From: Nicotiana tabacum
Taxonomy: Eukaryota > Streptophyta > Magnoliopsida > Solanales > Solanaceae
NCBI RefSeq assembly: GCF_000715075.1
Contig: NC_134082.1
Span: 137,938,948-138,002,947, forward strand
Direction: 5' to 3'
Length of the DNA: 64,000 nt
The notes under the pieces were generated by a model. It made no database searches, was not told where the DNA came from, and saw only the letters and a program-made list of their open reading frames with translations. Both the position numbers and the translations under genes were made by a program. Shown here piece after piece: positions 22,069-34,158 of the stretch (position 1 is the stretch's first letter; every line of letters starts with the position of its first letter).

Positions 22069-23440
22069 GCCACGACTAGCAAAGACTTGGACACAGGGGT
22101 TATTGATCCGTCTAAGGGAATTGTTGAATTAGAATCTGAGTTGAAAGAAGAGGTCTTAAGGTTGAAAGGATAGATGGCCGAAATATACCAAGCCTGGATT
22201 AGTGGGCGTCCTCCGCCATCAGTTACCATTAACTACACTGAAAGCCTTGTCACCATTCCGCCACTGTCACAAGTCCGGGATATCGCCCCAAAACCTCTTC
22301 ACACTCCACCCCCAGAAGCACCTCATATCCCGTTCCTTTGACCACTTATATTTTTGTAGCTCATCCACCTTCTACCTTTCCTTGATCCTCTAGCGAGACT
22401 GTGTTCAAAATCCCCGATGCCCAACACTATGTTCCAGAACCAATTTCAAGGTCTCGGGTCCATATTCTCACACTCCTCATTTTGAGCCTCCCGGTGAGAC
22501 TGCAAAGCCTGCTAAGACAGTGGAGCAAGATGATATATCCAGAAAGCTGAAAGGGTTTAAGATGCCAAAGTTTAATTTGTATGATGGACGTGGAGATCCA
22601 GTAGCCCATTTGAGGGGTTATTGCAGTGAAATGAGAAGTGTTGGCGGGAAAGATGAGTTGCTGATAGCATATTTCAGTGAGAGCCTGACTGGGGCAGCTT
22701 TGGAATGGCATACTCGTCAAGATGTTGGTAAGTGGCATACATGAGAAGACATGGCTCGAGATTTTGTGCGACACTTTCAGTACAATATAGACATTATCCC
22801 AAACCGCTCCTCCCTATCTCAGATGGAAAAGAAACCCAATTAAAGTTTTAGGGAATTTTGGTTAAGATGGAACGAACAAGTTGCTTGGGACAGTCCTCCT
22901 ATTGATAGAAAAGATGTTGCTGAGCCCCGCCAACGACAGGATCCAGTGGGCATTCCTACTAAACGCTTCCAGCCTCAATACTGACCTCATGAACATCCTC
23001 GAGCTCTACATAATTCACCCCAGTATTATCCTCCGAACAACGTTCGGTCATCTGTCCAACCACTGGGTCATTCCTCATGGCGAGCGCCAGCACCACATAA
23101 TGCACTTCTACCTTCACGACATTTGTGAGCATCCAACAACCCTAGAAAACTAGGGCATGGAGAGAAACAAAGGCAAAGAAATGGTTTTGCGCCAATCGAA
23201 GAATCCTATACAAGCCTATTTGAAAAGTTAAAACACTCTAGCCTGATTGAGCCGCTCCTCGGCTATACTCCGGACCTACATGCAAAAGATTTTGATCCTA
23301 CTGTACGGTGCATGTACCACTCTAATGTCCAAGGTCATAGCATTGAATATTGTCGTTCTTTTAAAAGGGAAATAGAAAGAATGATTCAAGAAGGGATAAT
23401 TGTGATCAAGGACAATGATAGGGGGGGGGGTATACGAATC
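22069..23440 (+). pseudogene. Broken gag of element A (retrotransposon gag, zinc knuckle)
   Basis: An N-terminal heptad-rich helix (ELESELKEEVLRLKG, then MAEIYQAWISGRPPP after a stop) precedes a Pro-rich linker. The capsid block at about 22550-22880 reads KMPKFNLYDGRGDPVAHLRG, LLIAYFSESLTGAALEWHTR and REFWLRWNEQ, matching the plant retrotransposon gag domain (PF03732 type). The nucleocapsid near 23306-23370 has CMYHSNVQGHSIEYC, a C-x2-H-x5-H-x4-C variant knuckle typical of this lineage. The capsid is interrupted by stops (after GKWHT and before SFREF) and by frameshifts around 22900-23200. Gag would form the particle; this copy cannot make a full protein. Confidence 0.8.
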
Positions 23441-26342
23441 CCCTTGGGAACTTGCTGGCTGAAGTTAATGATAATGAAGTTGGTAATGGTCTTGATAATA
23501 TTGATGAGGAACTCAGTGGATAAGATGCTGAGCTTGGTAATTGGAAAGACGCTCCTTTCTTCGCTAGCCAGGGAGGAGTCTTGGTGGTTCATTTTGTTGT
23601 CATTTCTGTTGTCTGGGTTATTTCAGAGTTGTAATCCGGATATTGTCTTGTGCCTCAAACCCTTTCTATCCTTTTTATTTCGCATAGTTCCTTTACTCGT
23701 AGTAACTCATTTGGTGTTATCTAGGTTTGTTCCAGGGTTGTACCCCAATTTATTTTGCTTGTCCTATTGTTCAAACCTTTTCACCGTCTGTCTAATGCAA
23801 TTTTCTATTTTTTGTTATTTTTGGTCATTTTTTGTTTAGTTATCTTCTCCTTTTATAGTTTTCTTTCTCATGCTGGCTCTAGTGACATGACATGCATGCA
23901 TAATTCTAGGCCTAGTCTTAAAAGTTTATTTAATCAAGAAGCAATGAAACAATTTTGAAGATGATAGGGACACTTGAAGGAAATAAGTACATATTTGGAC
24001 ATTTTGAGATTATTTGAAGCTCGAACTGTGTGAAACTAGGGCAGAGAATTTGTGAAGTTAATAGGGTGACAAGAATTTGTTACAAGAGAGTACGTCCCAA
24101 CGATTTGAAGTGAGCAGTTATGAGTTCAAGTACACCTCAATTTAAAAGATAAATTCAAAGGAGTTTGCTCCAAACAGACGGAGGGTATCCATCGAGAAGA
24201 AGAAATCACCCAATGAGAGTCCTGTACTTGACAAGGTATTAAAAAAAGAAGTGGAAATCATATCAGTGATATCAATGCTAAAGTCGTAGAAGAAATATTG
24301 TGTGTGCTCTTCCTTTTTCATTTTAAGTTGCATGTGTTGTACTTGGCATTTTCAGGGATTGAGAGGCCCTCTTTCAGCTACCCAAATACTTATACCATTC
24401 AATACCCCTTTTGAGCCTGTAATGATTTTTTGACTTCCCCTCATTTGGAATCAAGTTAGAGTCACACGAAAAAAATGTTCATGTCCCCCTAGGTTTATTT
24501 TAGAAAGTTCATTCCAAAAACAAAATTCAAAAAAGAAAAATAGAGAAAAAGAAAAAAAAGAAGGAAAAAGAAAGAAAGAAAACAGAAAAAGGAAAGTAGT
24601 AACAAAAAGTGTTCTCATGAACTACGTTCGACCTAATTCCTTTTAAGGATATGTAGGCAGCCTCACGGTTTGGTCCCATCAAAACAAAAATTCAAAAGCC
24701 CCCAGGAAAAGAAACTGGGGCAGAAGTTATGGTTTTGCAAAAGATCTAATTCCGAAAGTTGTAATTCTGAACCCATTCAAGTTGTTTTGAGCCTTTGTGA
24801 TATCCTTTCTTTCTAAACCCTATCTAAAAGCCCACAGTATATTCCAAAAAAGACCTCCCAGATAATCTTTGAGAATGCTGGTTAGACATGCCAAGAGTAT
24901 ATGACTTTTTTACCATAGTTAATGCCTTGTCATCTGCAGAATCAGAGGAAATAAGATGAAAGAAACAAAATGAGAGAGTCTTATTGTTGAAAACCTTCAC
25001 AGGCACCATAAGGCGATGGTAAGTTGAGAGAAAGAACAAAATGAGCGAGGCTTGATGGTGAAAACCCTTTGGGAGCTACAAGTGGAATATGAATCGTGAA
25101 TTAGATATAATAATCGAAGCATTGAAGCCCAGTTTCACGGCGAAGAGGTACAACAAGAGTTGAAAATTAGACTTTCTTGACAGATTAGGCCATTAATCCA
25201 AAAATGTGTGTCATGGTCATTAGAATTGGTATCCACATTTGATAAGTTTCTACTTTGTAGTTTTCTTGCTAGATCTCATGTCTTTCCATTGTCCCTTACT
25301 CTGCTTCTTTTGCTATTCAAGTCCTTTTATGAGTTAGTTTGGTCAAAATAAGTGAGAAATGACTTCAAAATATGCTACCAGCTTTCCAATTGCACAAAGC
25401 AGAGTCTGGCTAGTGCATCAAAGTGGTATAAGTTAAGAAAGAGCAGTATGGAACTGAGTTGGTATCAATCAATGCGCTTTGGGGTTCATGTGAAATACAA
25501 AGTTTCGCTATATGCCAATTCATAAACAATGCAACAAGTAGAGGGTGTTGGGTTTGAACAGATCAAGGGTATTTTCTGTGATAAGGTTGACAGAGAAAGT
25601 GGTTAACCAATAACAAGCAAGGTCTTCCAAGTGGAAATCAAAGTTATCATGGCAAGTGAAGGAGCAATAGACCTCAAGGCCAAGGCCAGTGGGTTAAGTC
25701 ATGAAAAAACAACATGTGCACTGAGTGAGTGGCAATTGACGTGCTTTGGTATTCATGTGAAACACAAAGGTTCAGTATATGTCAATGCATGAGCACAATG
25801 CAGCAGATGAATGGTATTGGGTTTGAACGGATCAGAGGTATTTTTCGTGATAAGGGTGATAGAGAAAGTGGTCAGTCAATAAACAGGCAAGGTCTTTCAA
25901 GTTGAAATTGAAGTTATAATGGGAAGTGAAGGAGCAATCGCCCTCAAAGTGAAAGCTACAAACCAACCACCATGTTTAAACTCACAAGTTTTCTTTGATT
26001 GAAACAAGGGCAGGAAATTTTGTTTATTCCGGAGAAACCCTCCGTGAGGAAAGCAGGTGCCAGACAGGCTCGACAGTAAGTTTCTAGTACCCTCCTGGAT
26101 AACGGGATTTAGTATGTTCTAAGACCCTCGCAAGTGACAAGGTTTGACGAGAGTTTTACTTTTGGGAAGTATAATTTAGAATTTAAGTTTTTCACTTTTG
26201 AGATGAGACTTGGTTTGAAATTTTTCAGGATAATGGAATTTAGCGTAAAACTTATTTTGATAACAAGAATTGGTTAACACTCACAAATGTTCCCAATATC
26301 AAACTGGGCAGAAAAATTTCTTTTGTTTTGTCTGTTTTGTTG
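23441..26342 (+). other. Pol-deleted middle and 3' untranslated region of element A
   Basis: No protease, RT or RNase H remains. A spacer with NWKDAPFFASQGGVLVV-like sequence (about 23550-23600) is shared with element B. A scrap reading INAKVVEEILCV near 24270-24305 matches the last residues of the integrase tail. The third recurrent TACGTAGGC-type block is at 24616-24665. A two-copy 267-bp tandem duplication is at 25453-25955. Longer ORFs here have no recognised domain. Confidence 0.65.
25453..25955 (+). repeat. Two-copy ~267 bp tandem duplication in element A
   Basis: Units start at 25453 (ACTGAGTTGGTATCAATC) and 25720 (ACTGAGTGAGTGGCAATT). They share GGGTTTGAAC, GAGAAAGTGGT and GTGAAGGAGCAATAG/CG segments in order. 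A decayed version of the same duplication lies at about 42956-43500 in element B. Confidence 0.7.
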
Positions 26343-27505
26343 CAATCAGGTGCCCACCTAGAGAACAAGGGAAGACGGCACAAGTTCAAAGGAAAGCGGG
26401 TCAAGCTCAGCAATCAGGCGCCCACCTGGAGAAAAAGGGAAAATAGTTCAAGCTTAAGGGAAAACAGTTTCAAGTAACAAGAGGAGATGGGTCAAGTCCA
26501 GCAGTTAGGCACCCACCTGAAAAACAAGGGAAAATGATTCTAGTTTCAAGGAAAATCAGGTCAAGTTCAGCAATCAGGCGCTCACCTGGAGAACAAGGGA
26601 AAGCAATTCAAGTTTCAGGGAAAGACAGGCCAAGTTCAACAATCAAGCGCCCATCTGGAGAACAAGTGAAAGCAGTTCAAGTTTCAGGGGAAAGGAAATC
26701 AGTACGGGTTCAACAATCAGGCGCCCACCTAGAGAACAACTTAAGACAGTTCAAGTTGAAGTGAAAGCAGTTTCAAAGTAAAGTAGTTCAAGTTTCAGCA
26801 ATCAGGCGCCCACCTAGAGAAAAAGGGAAGATAGTTCAAGTTTAAAGGGAAAGCGGTTTCAAAGGAAAGCAGTTAAAATTTCATCAATCAGGTGCCCACC
26901 TGGAGAACAAGGTAAGACAGTTCAAGTTTCAAGGGAAAGCAGTTTCAAAGGAAAGAAGTTCAAATTTCAAAAATCAGGTGCCCACCTAGAGAACAAGGGA
27001 AGACAGTTCAAGTTTCAAGGGAAAGCAATTTCAAAGGAAAGCAATTCAAGTTTAGCAATCAGGCGCCCACCTGGAGAATAAGGGAAAACAGCTCAAGTTT
27101 CAAAGGAAGACAGTTCAAGTTCAGCAATCAGGCGCCCATCTGGAGAACAAGGGAAAGTAGCTTAAGTTTCAGGGAAAAGCAGTTCGAGTTCAACAATCAG
27201 GCGCCCACCTGGAGAACAAGGGAAATCAACTCAAGTTTCAGGGAAAAGCGGTGCAAGTTCAGCAATTAGGTGCCCATATGGAGAACAAGGAAAAACATCT
27301 CAAGTTTCAAAGGAAGACAGTTCAAGTTCAGCAATCAGGCACCTACCTGGAGAACAAGGGAAAGTATATCAAGTTTCAAGGAAAGCAGTTTGAGTTTCAG
27401 CAATCGGGCACCCACTTGGAGAACAAGGGAAGGCAGTTCAAGTTTTGAAGGAAGACAATTCAAGTTTTGGCAATTAGGCACCCACCTGAAAACAAGGGAA
27501 TTCAC
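26343..27505 (+). repeat. 3' UTR tandem array of element A (16 units, ~69 or ~85 bp)
   Basis: Units begin with CAATCAGGCGCCCACCTGGA or close variants at 26343, 26411, 26502, 26571, 26639, 26714, 26799, 26885, 26971, 27056, 27125, 27194, 27263, 27332, 27401 and 27471. Spacings are mostly 68-70 bp, with a central run of 85-86 bp units carrying an extra GGAAAGCAGTT-like segment, plus one 91 and one 75. Each unit reads GGAGAACAAGGGAAA then CAGTTCAAGTTTCA. ORFs through it (26534, 27251, 27270) are periodic by-products. Confidence 0.92.
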
Positions 27506-28157
27506 TTCAGAATGCAATTCAAGTCAGTAACAAAATAAGCTCGCGGCAAGCATGCGGGTCAACAGTCTGAGATGACCAATAGAAGTAGTCTCAATCCAGA
27601 ATTAAAAAAGAGGGGAAAAAGAAAAAAAGAGAAGTGAATCCAAAATATAGAAGCAGAGAAAGATGTGAACTGCTCAAGACGTGGTTGAAGTCACAAGCAC
27701 CACATGTCCGATCTTGATCCGAAAAGCCGAAGATGAGCAAGCTAGCACCTGCAGCTAACAAGTGCTAAGGTTCAAATCTAGAGTCTGCATGAAGAGCCAT
27801 TCAAGACACAAGATCAAGCTTCAGAAGACTTATAGATAGGAATCTTGTAACTCATAGTTGACAGACTTAGCTAGTCTTTTTCATTTTTTGATTTTTAATT
27901 TAATAACAGGACCGTGGACCGGAACCTCGATGGAATGGCACCTCGACCGGCTCTCCACCTCGGTATACTCCATCTTCTCACTCACTTCTGAACTACACAT
28001 GACCTGATTCCTTTATAGCCAATGATATGTAGGCAGCTCAAATGCCAGGGCTCGGTCACATCCTACTTTCTTTTAGTTTTTGGTCTCTCTAAATAAGGGT
28101 CGGGTCAAAAAACCTATCTAGTCGTTCTTTGTCTGAAAATACTTCGTATTTCCAGTC

Positions 28158-28170
28158 AAAGAGGGGCAAC
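28158..28170 (+). other. Polypurine tract of element A
   Basis: AAAGAGGGGCAAC immediately precedes the 3' LTR start TGTAGACATG. The equivalent AAATAGGGGCAGC precedes the 3' LTR of element B. The block at 27988-28040 is the fourth recurrent TACGTAGGC-type copy. Confidence 0.7.
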
Positions 28171-30651
28171 TGTAGACATGTGATTTTTGACCCTCCCCAA
28201 GATTTTACACATTTTTGTATCTAAATATTTAGTTTTAGGTCTAATATATTTATTTTAACTAGTTTTGACCCTTTTACTTTATTTGATCACAAATTGAAAA
28301 TTACAAAAATATTTCTTGTTTTTAGTTCCTTTTAGTTTATATACCTTTCGTAAAACTAAAAAAAATACAAAAATTAGTACCTTATTTTTATTTTGGTATA
28401 ATCTTGAAAACACAAAAATAGTTTCATGTTTTAATATAATTTAATTTTAGTTAATAAAAATTAGTTTTGTATTTTATATTATAAATTGTATATTTAGAAG
28501 GAAGAGTTAGTTTTGGGTTGGTTTATCTCATTTTAATCTTGTAGTCCACTTTTTTAGTCTTTGGCCCATTTTTAAGGCCCAATAATACCAAACCCATACC
28601 CTCTTAACCTAAAAACCTTTTATATATAACCAGAAAATGAGCCTAAAATACCTAGACCCCAAAAACCTAGAGCTAGCACAAGACCTAGGACCTAAGAGCT
28701 AAAAATACGCCGCAGTACAAGGAAACCCCACCCCTCTGACCTCGTCTTCTTTACAAAACAAAAGAACCTAACATAATCCACAGTAGACCCTAGGACCTAA
28801 GAGCTGAAAACAGCCGCAGAAGAGATAGGGAATCAGTAGTGTTCATCAAAGAACCCCCCCTCGACTCATCTTCTTCTCCGAGAAGCAGCCACGAAAGAGA
28901 CCTAGAGGGATCTGGGCAGAACACTGAAAAACGACCCTCCCTGTACATTGTCTTCTTTACCTAATGCCTAAGAGGAAGCTTCAGCAAGAGAAACCAAACC
29001 TTCAGAAAAACAGCCACGAGCGCATCTTTAAATCACTGTCCATCTCGCCTAGAGCCGCACCCATCTCTCAAAAATAGTAAAGAAAAATGAATGAGAGAGT
29101 TGAAAACAGTAAGGAGTCCAAAGCTCGTTTAACGTCCCTTTCCAACGAGTCTCAAGTTTCCTGCTTGAGTTTCGATGACTAAGTTCAACAACTGTTTCTA
29201 TTGCTCCCTGGTTGAATTCCGTTCGAGATGTGGTCTGTTGGTTTTGTTCGAGTTCGATCGCTGTTTGAGTTTCACTCGTAGCTGCGCTTTCCATATGTTG
29301 TAGCTGCTGTAATTTGTCGTCAATTAAAAACCTCTTCTGAAGCTGCGTAGTAGCAATAATTAAAGGCATCAGTAGATTCAATAGCAATTCTTAACTGATT
29401 TTGCCACGAAAGCCAAGGCATTCCTATTTGGTGGTTCATTTGAGTTTGTGTATCTAGGTTCCAATCGTTTGAGGTCCATATCTCTTTTTTTTGTCTTACT
29501 GATTTAGGTAACCTAGAGTGATCTTTTTATGTTCGAATATGCTCAATTTATGGTATTGTCATCTAGGTCTATCAGATTTTGATGTGAATAATTGAAGTTT
29601 TGCTTGGTTTCATGATCGTTTCATTAATCTTAAACTACTGACGTCTCTGTTTGTGACCCTCTTTGAAAACTTGAAGTTTATTTCCTTTAATTTGTCTTGC
29701 TGTGAGAAAGAGTTTTAATTCATGTTTGGTGAAATAGAAATTGGCCTTCTGAAGGGTGGAAAAGAATATTAGGTTCATTGTCTTAGATAATCACGTGGTA
29801 TATTTTGGACGTATATTTTAGTAAAATAGTATTCACATTTAGAAAGATCACTGTAGTAAAAATGAAAATGATAGAAGCACTGCTTCCCTCGATCTCTTTG
29901 CCCATGACCCTGTTTCTATAGCAAGGACTTGCAACTGTGTATATGCACTATTGCAGCAGAGGCAGTTTGGCCAACATTCAAATCTATCCCCTTTGGAGTT
30001 TTCTGAAGATAGCCATTTCTAAAATCCCTCAGGAACATGCCTCCTACAGACAATGATTTCGATCTCAAACGCATATCTACTCCTCGTAGTGGTATTATAA
30101 ATTGGATATTAAGAACAATGATCTTCGTAGTTTGGTTTAGGCGAGTTCAATATACCATCGTGGTTGTGTACACATTCGCGTGACATAGTTACGATCTTAA
30201 AAACAAAATTGGGGTATGCGTTCGCGCAACTTCGACCAAACATTTTTAATAATAATAAAGAGTTATTAATTGTGGACACGTTCGTGTGACATAATTTTTT
30301 GACGCGCCAATATAAATAGGTACACGTACGCGTGACCTGTTTTAAGATAATTTTTTAATTAAAAGAGGCAAATACACATAGGTTCCAAAATGAATAGTTA
30401 AACAATTTAATAAGCCAAGTATGATCAAAGCTACCGTGCTAGAACCACAAAACTCGGGAATGCCTAACACATTCTTCCGGGTTAACAGAATTCCTTATCC
30501 GAATTTTTGTGTTTGCAAATATAAACAGAGTCAAATCTCCTCGATTCGGGATTCTAAACCGGTGACTTGGGACATCATTAACTATCCTAAGTGGTGACTC
30601 TGATCTTAAATAATAATCCTGTTTCGATTGTCACTTAAATTGGAAAAAGAC
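28171..30651 (+). repeat. 3' LTR of element A
   Basis: 2481 bp, closely matching 17037-19552. Near the right end it lacks about 50 bp present in the 5' copy: after GGAAAAA it jumps to GACA, skipping CTCCCTTATA through AAAAAGGAGGTGT. The antisense ORF at 29049-29387 is in LTR sequence and has no domain. Confidence 0.85.
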
Positions 30652-31826
30652 AATACCAGCTTATTCTAAACATTCAAATCCCTTTTTCCTGCTCATCTGA
30701 GCTCGTGACTTCCTTGCCAACATTGAACCGCAACCTTGATACTTGCTTGCGAATTTCATACCACTCACTGCATCTTGCACCTAACATGCCAATGTGCGGT
30801 AATTTCACCATAATTCCTGAACCATTAATAGGGTATACACTTTATCATATAGAAACCTATTACTTAACTTATTCCAAGAGAACCATAGCAACACGTGAGT
30901 GAATTCTCATAACCGTAGAATACGACATTCCTCAAGTAGTAGTCTAAGCCACCATAACACTTCCGGGATCCATCCACACATAACAGGCCAATATAATCGA
31001 ATACTCTTAAATAAAATCAATTACGACGGTCGTCAAACCTCGCACGTGCCATCACAAATCACATGCATAACATATTCAGGCTGAAGAAACTAATCACTAC
31101 CACCAATATGCCAATCTAATTGTGGCTAGCCAATCTAGGTTCTTCCAATTCATCCTTGATTGCCTTAGAGATAATAATAACTCCGTTCAACATATAACAC
31201 ACACTCAATCTGCACTCATTCCGAGTGGCCCTATATTAGGAGACCATGCCGTCTCAAATCTCAAAAACCATCTCATACCTTTCTTGTGTGAATATTTGCT
31301 CCTCAACTGATACACCCATTCTGATAATCCCTCTACGAATACGAAATTTGTTTCTCTCATTCACCTAAATGCTACACTGCAAGTCGAAAATACCATAGAA
31401 TATTTCGAGCCTCTTATCATAATCCGCTACAAAAGCTCGATTCTTAACCATACCGTGGGCTTGAAATCCTTAGGCACCACATTTAACCTTTGAATTCACT
31501 AGGACCGTTGTTGAGAGTCACTCACTCTGGCTTGATCCCAAATATAATCAACTCCAAGGCTCCGCTGGCACATGAACACCCATCTCAATGAAGCACCCCA
31601 CTAAATCACTTCCCTTGTAAATTACCTCTGTACAAAGCATAGATCCTGAATCTTCCCAAAGCCAGAACATGAGCCAATAAGGCCGACTATAGCACACCTT
31701 AATCAATTCCTTTGCTCCAATTACCACTTATGTTTTTTCCCTTAGCTGTAATAACTCACCATTACGACAATAACCTGAACCTCACAAGTAGATAACCATG
31801 CAACCTAATCATAGGCGGTGGGACTC
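30652..31826 (-). other. Minus-strand element interior, middle segment
   Basis: About 1.2 kb between element A and the solo LTR. Non-coding in all frames: short ORFs only, rich in CACC/AACC and ending near CATAGGCGGTGGGACTC. It should join 15385-17036 if A is removed. Confidence 0.55.
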
Positions 31827-34158
31827 TATAAGGCCACGTGAAATTTTTTGCTCAAAACCCGAGATCTCGTAGTGGAAATTCGTAAAATTCTTCGCGGCTC
31901 GGAAACTCGCCGCGGTTCGGACCCTTTGGATTGATCTGTGCATTAAAAAGTTAAGGAATAATTTTTTTCAGAAGAGCGCATTTTTGCGGTCCATTATGTG
32001 GTCGCATAATAGCTATGCTGACCGCATAGCCGCCGCAGAGTGAGGCAGTTTGATGGCTAATTTGGAGGTCAACTATGCGACCAATTATGCGATCGCATAA
32101 TAAATATGTTGGCCGCATAGTCATCGTATAATCTCCTTTGAATTTGGCGAGTGGTAGTTCTGTGGTGCATTATGCAACCGCAGAACAAGTAGCGGACCAC
32201 ATTCTTATCGCATACCCGGCCAGTTTGTTTATGTTTTGGGAGCCATTCCGCGGTCCCTTTTGCGGGCCGCATGTCAATTATGCGATCGCAGATCTGTTCC
32301 GGGCTCCAAATTTCTAATTTTCTTACCCGACTCCATGTCGATATATTATACACTACCCTTCATTCTAGGCCTATTTTCTGATGCATTTAGAGAGAGAGAG
32401 AGAGAGGGTCCTAGAGGGAGAAGGGGTTCTTCATCAACATTTCTCCTAAGATCTTAAACCTTGAAGATTTGTTAAGAAAGGCACCTAGGTCTTCTTCCTA
32501 AAAGGTAAGGTTCTATAACCCAAGCTCTTAATTACTAGATATAACTAGGATACACCGTTAGAAGGGTAATCCATGAGGATGTGAATGGATATCTTGCATG
32601 CACGAGTTCTTAAAGTATTTGGTGAGGTTTTGAGTTAAGGATGGGATGAGGGATGGTAGAATCTTTCACAAATAGTTTTAAAAGCATAACGCCCACTTAG
32701 TGCTTGAAAATATGCTCAAATGATCTAGAACTATGATCACCTCTCTAATTTGTGGTTCGATTTATCATGTTCCTAAGAGATTGACGTTGCTAAGATTCTT
32801 AGAGTATAGTAAGACTTAAGGAAAGCTCAATCGAGATATGTAGGCTAAACTTTCTCTCTCAGAAGTGAATTCCATATTGTTTTGTAAGTTTAAGTGTGGT
32901 TTGTCTACCAAAATGGTATAGCCTTGAGTCACATTTTAAATGAAGATTAGTGTACTAATCTGGTGAGAAGAATTCGATCTGTTTAATGCTCCTAGTTGCT
33001 CTTATGTATACTAAATGCCTTGATTGAATGTGCCTATTTGTTGATAAATTGTAAAGATGTTTGGAAATGAATCGAATGAGAAAATGTAAAACAAATTACG
33101 TAATAAGCCTCGACTCAACTCTTATGAACTAACTTCATAAATAGAATGGCCTAAAAGCCTTGTACTTGAACTATGCCCATAAGTGGTTGTTTTAGATAAT
33201 GCTTTAACTTATAAATACATTCAATGTAATGCTAGTCCTTACACATTCCGATATTGAAATTGTGCATTTGCCATGATGGAAAATGGGGTAATTCAAGGAT
33301 AATTGAGGTGATTTCTTGCTTATAACTTTAATATGTATTTCAATTGTTGGTTGGCATGTTCCCCTTTGGGAAGAATCCTTTGTGTTTGATGATTTTATTA
33401 CTACTGACTCGAAAATATATGATTCTCGGAATATTCGGTAAATTGATATTGTTTGGTGATCCTTGGAAATAAAGGAGATGGAAAATGTGGAAAACCAAAT
33501 GCGGCCTTCGTGCCATGAAAAAGATGAATCTTGTGATAGGACCAAAGGGCCAAAGATATACTGTTATCGAGAGAGGTTGAGGACAATAATAAAAACTATA
33601 AAATGTGAAAGGTATTGAGGTAAGCATGGTTGTGTTTATGCTATATTTGTATACTTGTATTTATACTAAAATTGTGTGCAATATCAAATCAAATCTGTTT
33701 TTGGGAGTATCATTAGCAAAACCGAGGAAGGTTGGGTCATTAGGCTCACACCTAAAACTACACGTGCCAGTGTAGAGATGGATCATGGTTATTCCCCTTA
33801 ATTGGGATGAATTTGGTAACATTTGTAAATTGGTAACACTAGCTCACACGACATATGTGGGAAGGCAGCCTAGCCTATCGGGCCGTGATCGGACGCCATG
33901 CCGCACACATGGTGGTACTGTTCTGGGAATCAAAAAACTAAAAATTCAAAACTGAAAATTGTGATCGTGGTACATGTCTCCAAAGGGACAACCTAGCCGA
34001 TCGGGTCGTGATCGGACTCCGTGCTAACAAAGACAGTGGTATAACTCATATTGGTGCTAATGATCTCCCAACCAAAAATTATATATAGTATTTTCGTAAA
34101 CTAAAAGACTTACATGTTGCGAATTGGAAGCTTGTATGTTGTTAACTCGACTTACTAT
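31827..34158 (+). repeat. Probable solo LTR (left part), gypsy type
   Basis: Starts TATAAGGCCACGTG, then a block CTCAAAACCCGAGATCTCG typical of a Solanaceae gypsy LTR. It contains a TGCGACCGCA/TATGCGATCGCATAA-rich segment (31980-32290), an (AG)n run at 32389-32406 and two GATCGGGTCGTGATCGGACTCC-like copies (33880 and 34000). It is cut by element B at 34159 and resumes at 48228. The flanking five bases GACTC (31822-31826) and TACTC (48836-48840) match at 4 of 5. No internal region is attached, so a solo LTR left by LTR-LTR recombination is the simplest reading. Confidence 0.6.

Larger units (their letters stand above)
17037..30651 (+). mobile_element. Tat/Ogre-like LTR retrotransposon A (non-autonomous)
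   Basis: LTRs at 17037-19552 and 28171-30651 (about 2.5 kb each) start TATAGACATG/TGTAGACATG and read GTGATTTTTGACCCTCCCC. The 5' LTR is followed by the primer site TGGCGACTCTGCTAGGGA, complementary to a plant tRNA-Arg 3' end. The interior has a long leader, a broken gag, only a scrap of integrase tail, and a long 3' untranslated region with large tandem repeats. These traits are typical of the Tat/Ogre lineage. It lies inside the minus-strand element. Five-base flanks (ACGCT and ATACC) do not match, possibly because the 3' LTR end carries a deletion. Confidence 0.85.

Noticed and set aside
23421..23432. G-run (and a C-run near 43770) considered as G-quadruplex or regulatory signals
   Set aside because: Simple homopolymers in decayed element sequence, with no second or third G-tract at suitable spacing, and possibly length errors in the assembly.
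26343..27505. Regular ~70-bp repeats considered as a CRISPR-like array
   Set aside because: Both the repeat and the intervening part are shared between units, with no unique spacers, and the array sits inside a plant LTR element's 3' UTR.
29049..29387. 112-codon minus-strand ORF with Gln-rich stretch
   Set aside because: It lies within the 3' LTR of element A and is not open in the 5' LTR copy.
31980..32290. GCGATCGCATAA-rich stretch with near-palindromic copies, considered as an origin or operator-like array
   Set aside because: It is a CpG-containing motif cluster inside the solo LTR, as seen in LTRs of this family; nothing supports an origin.
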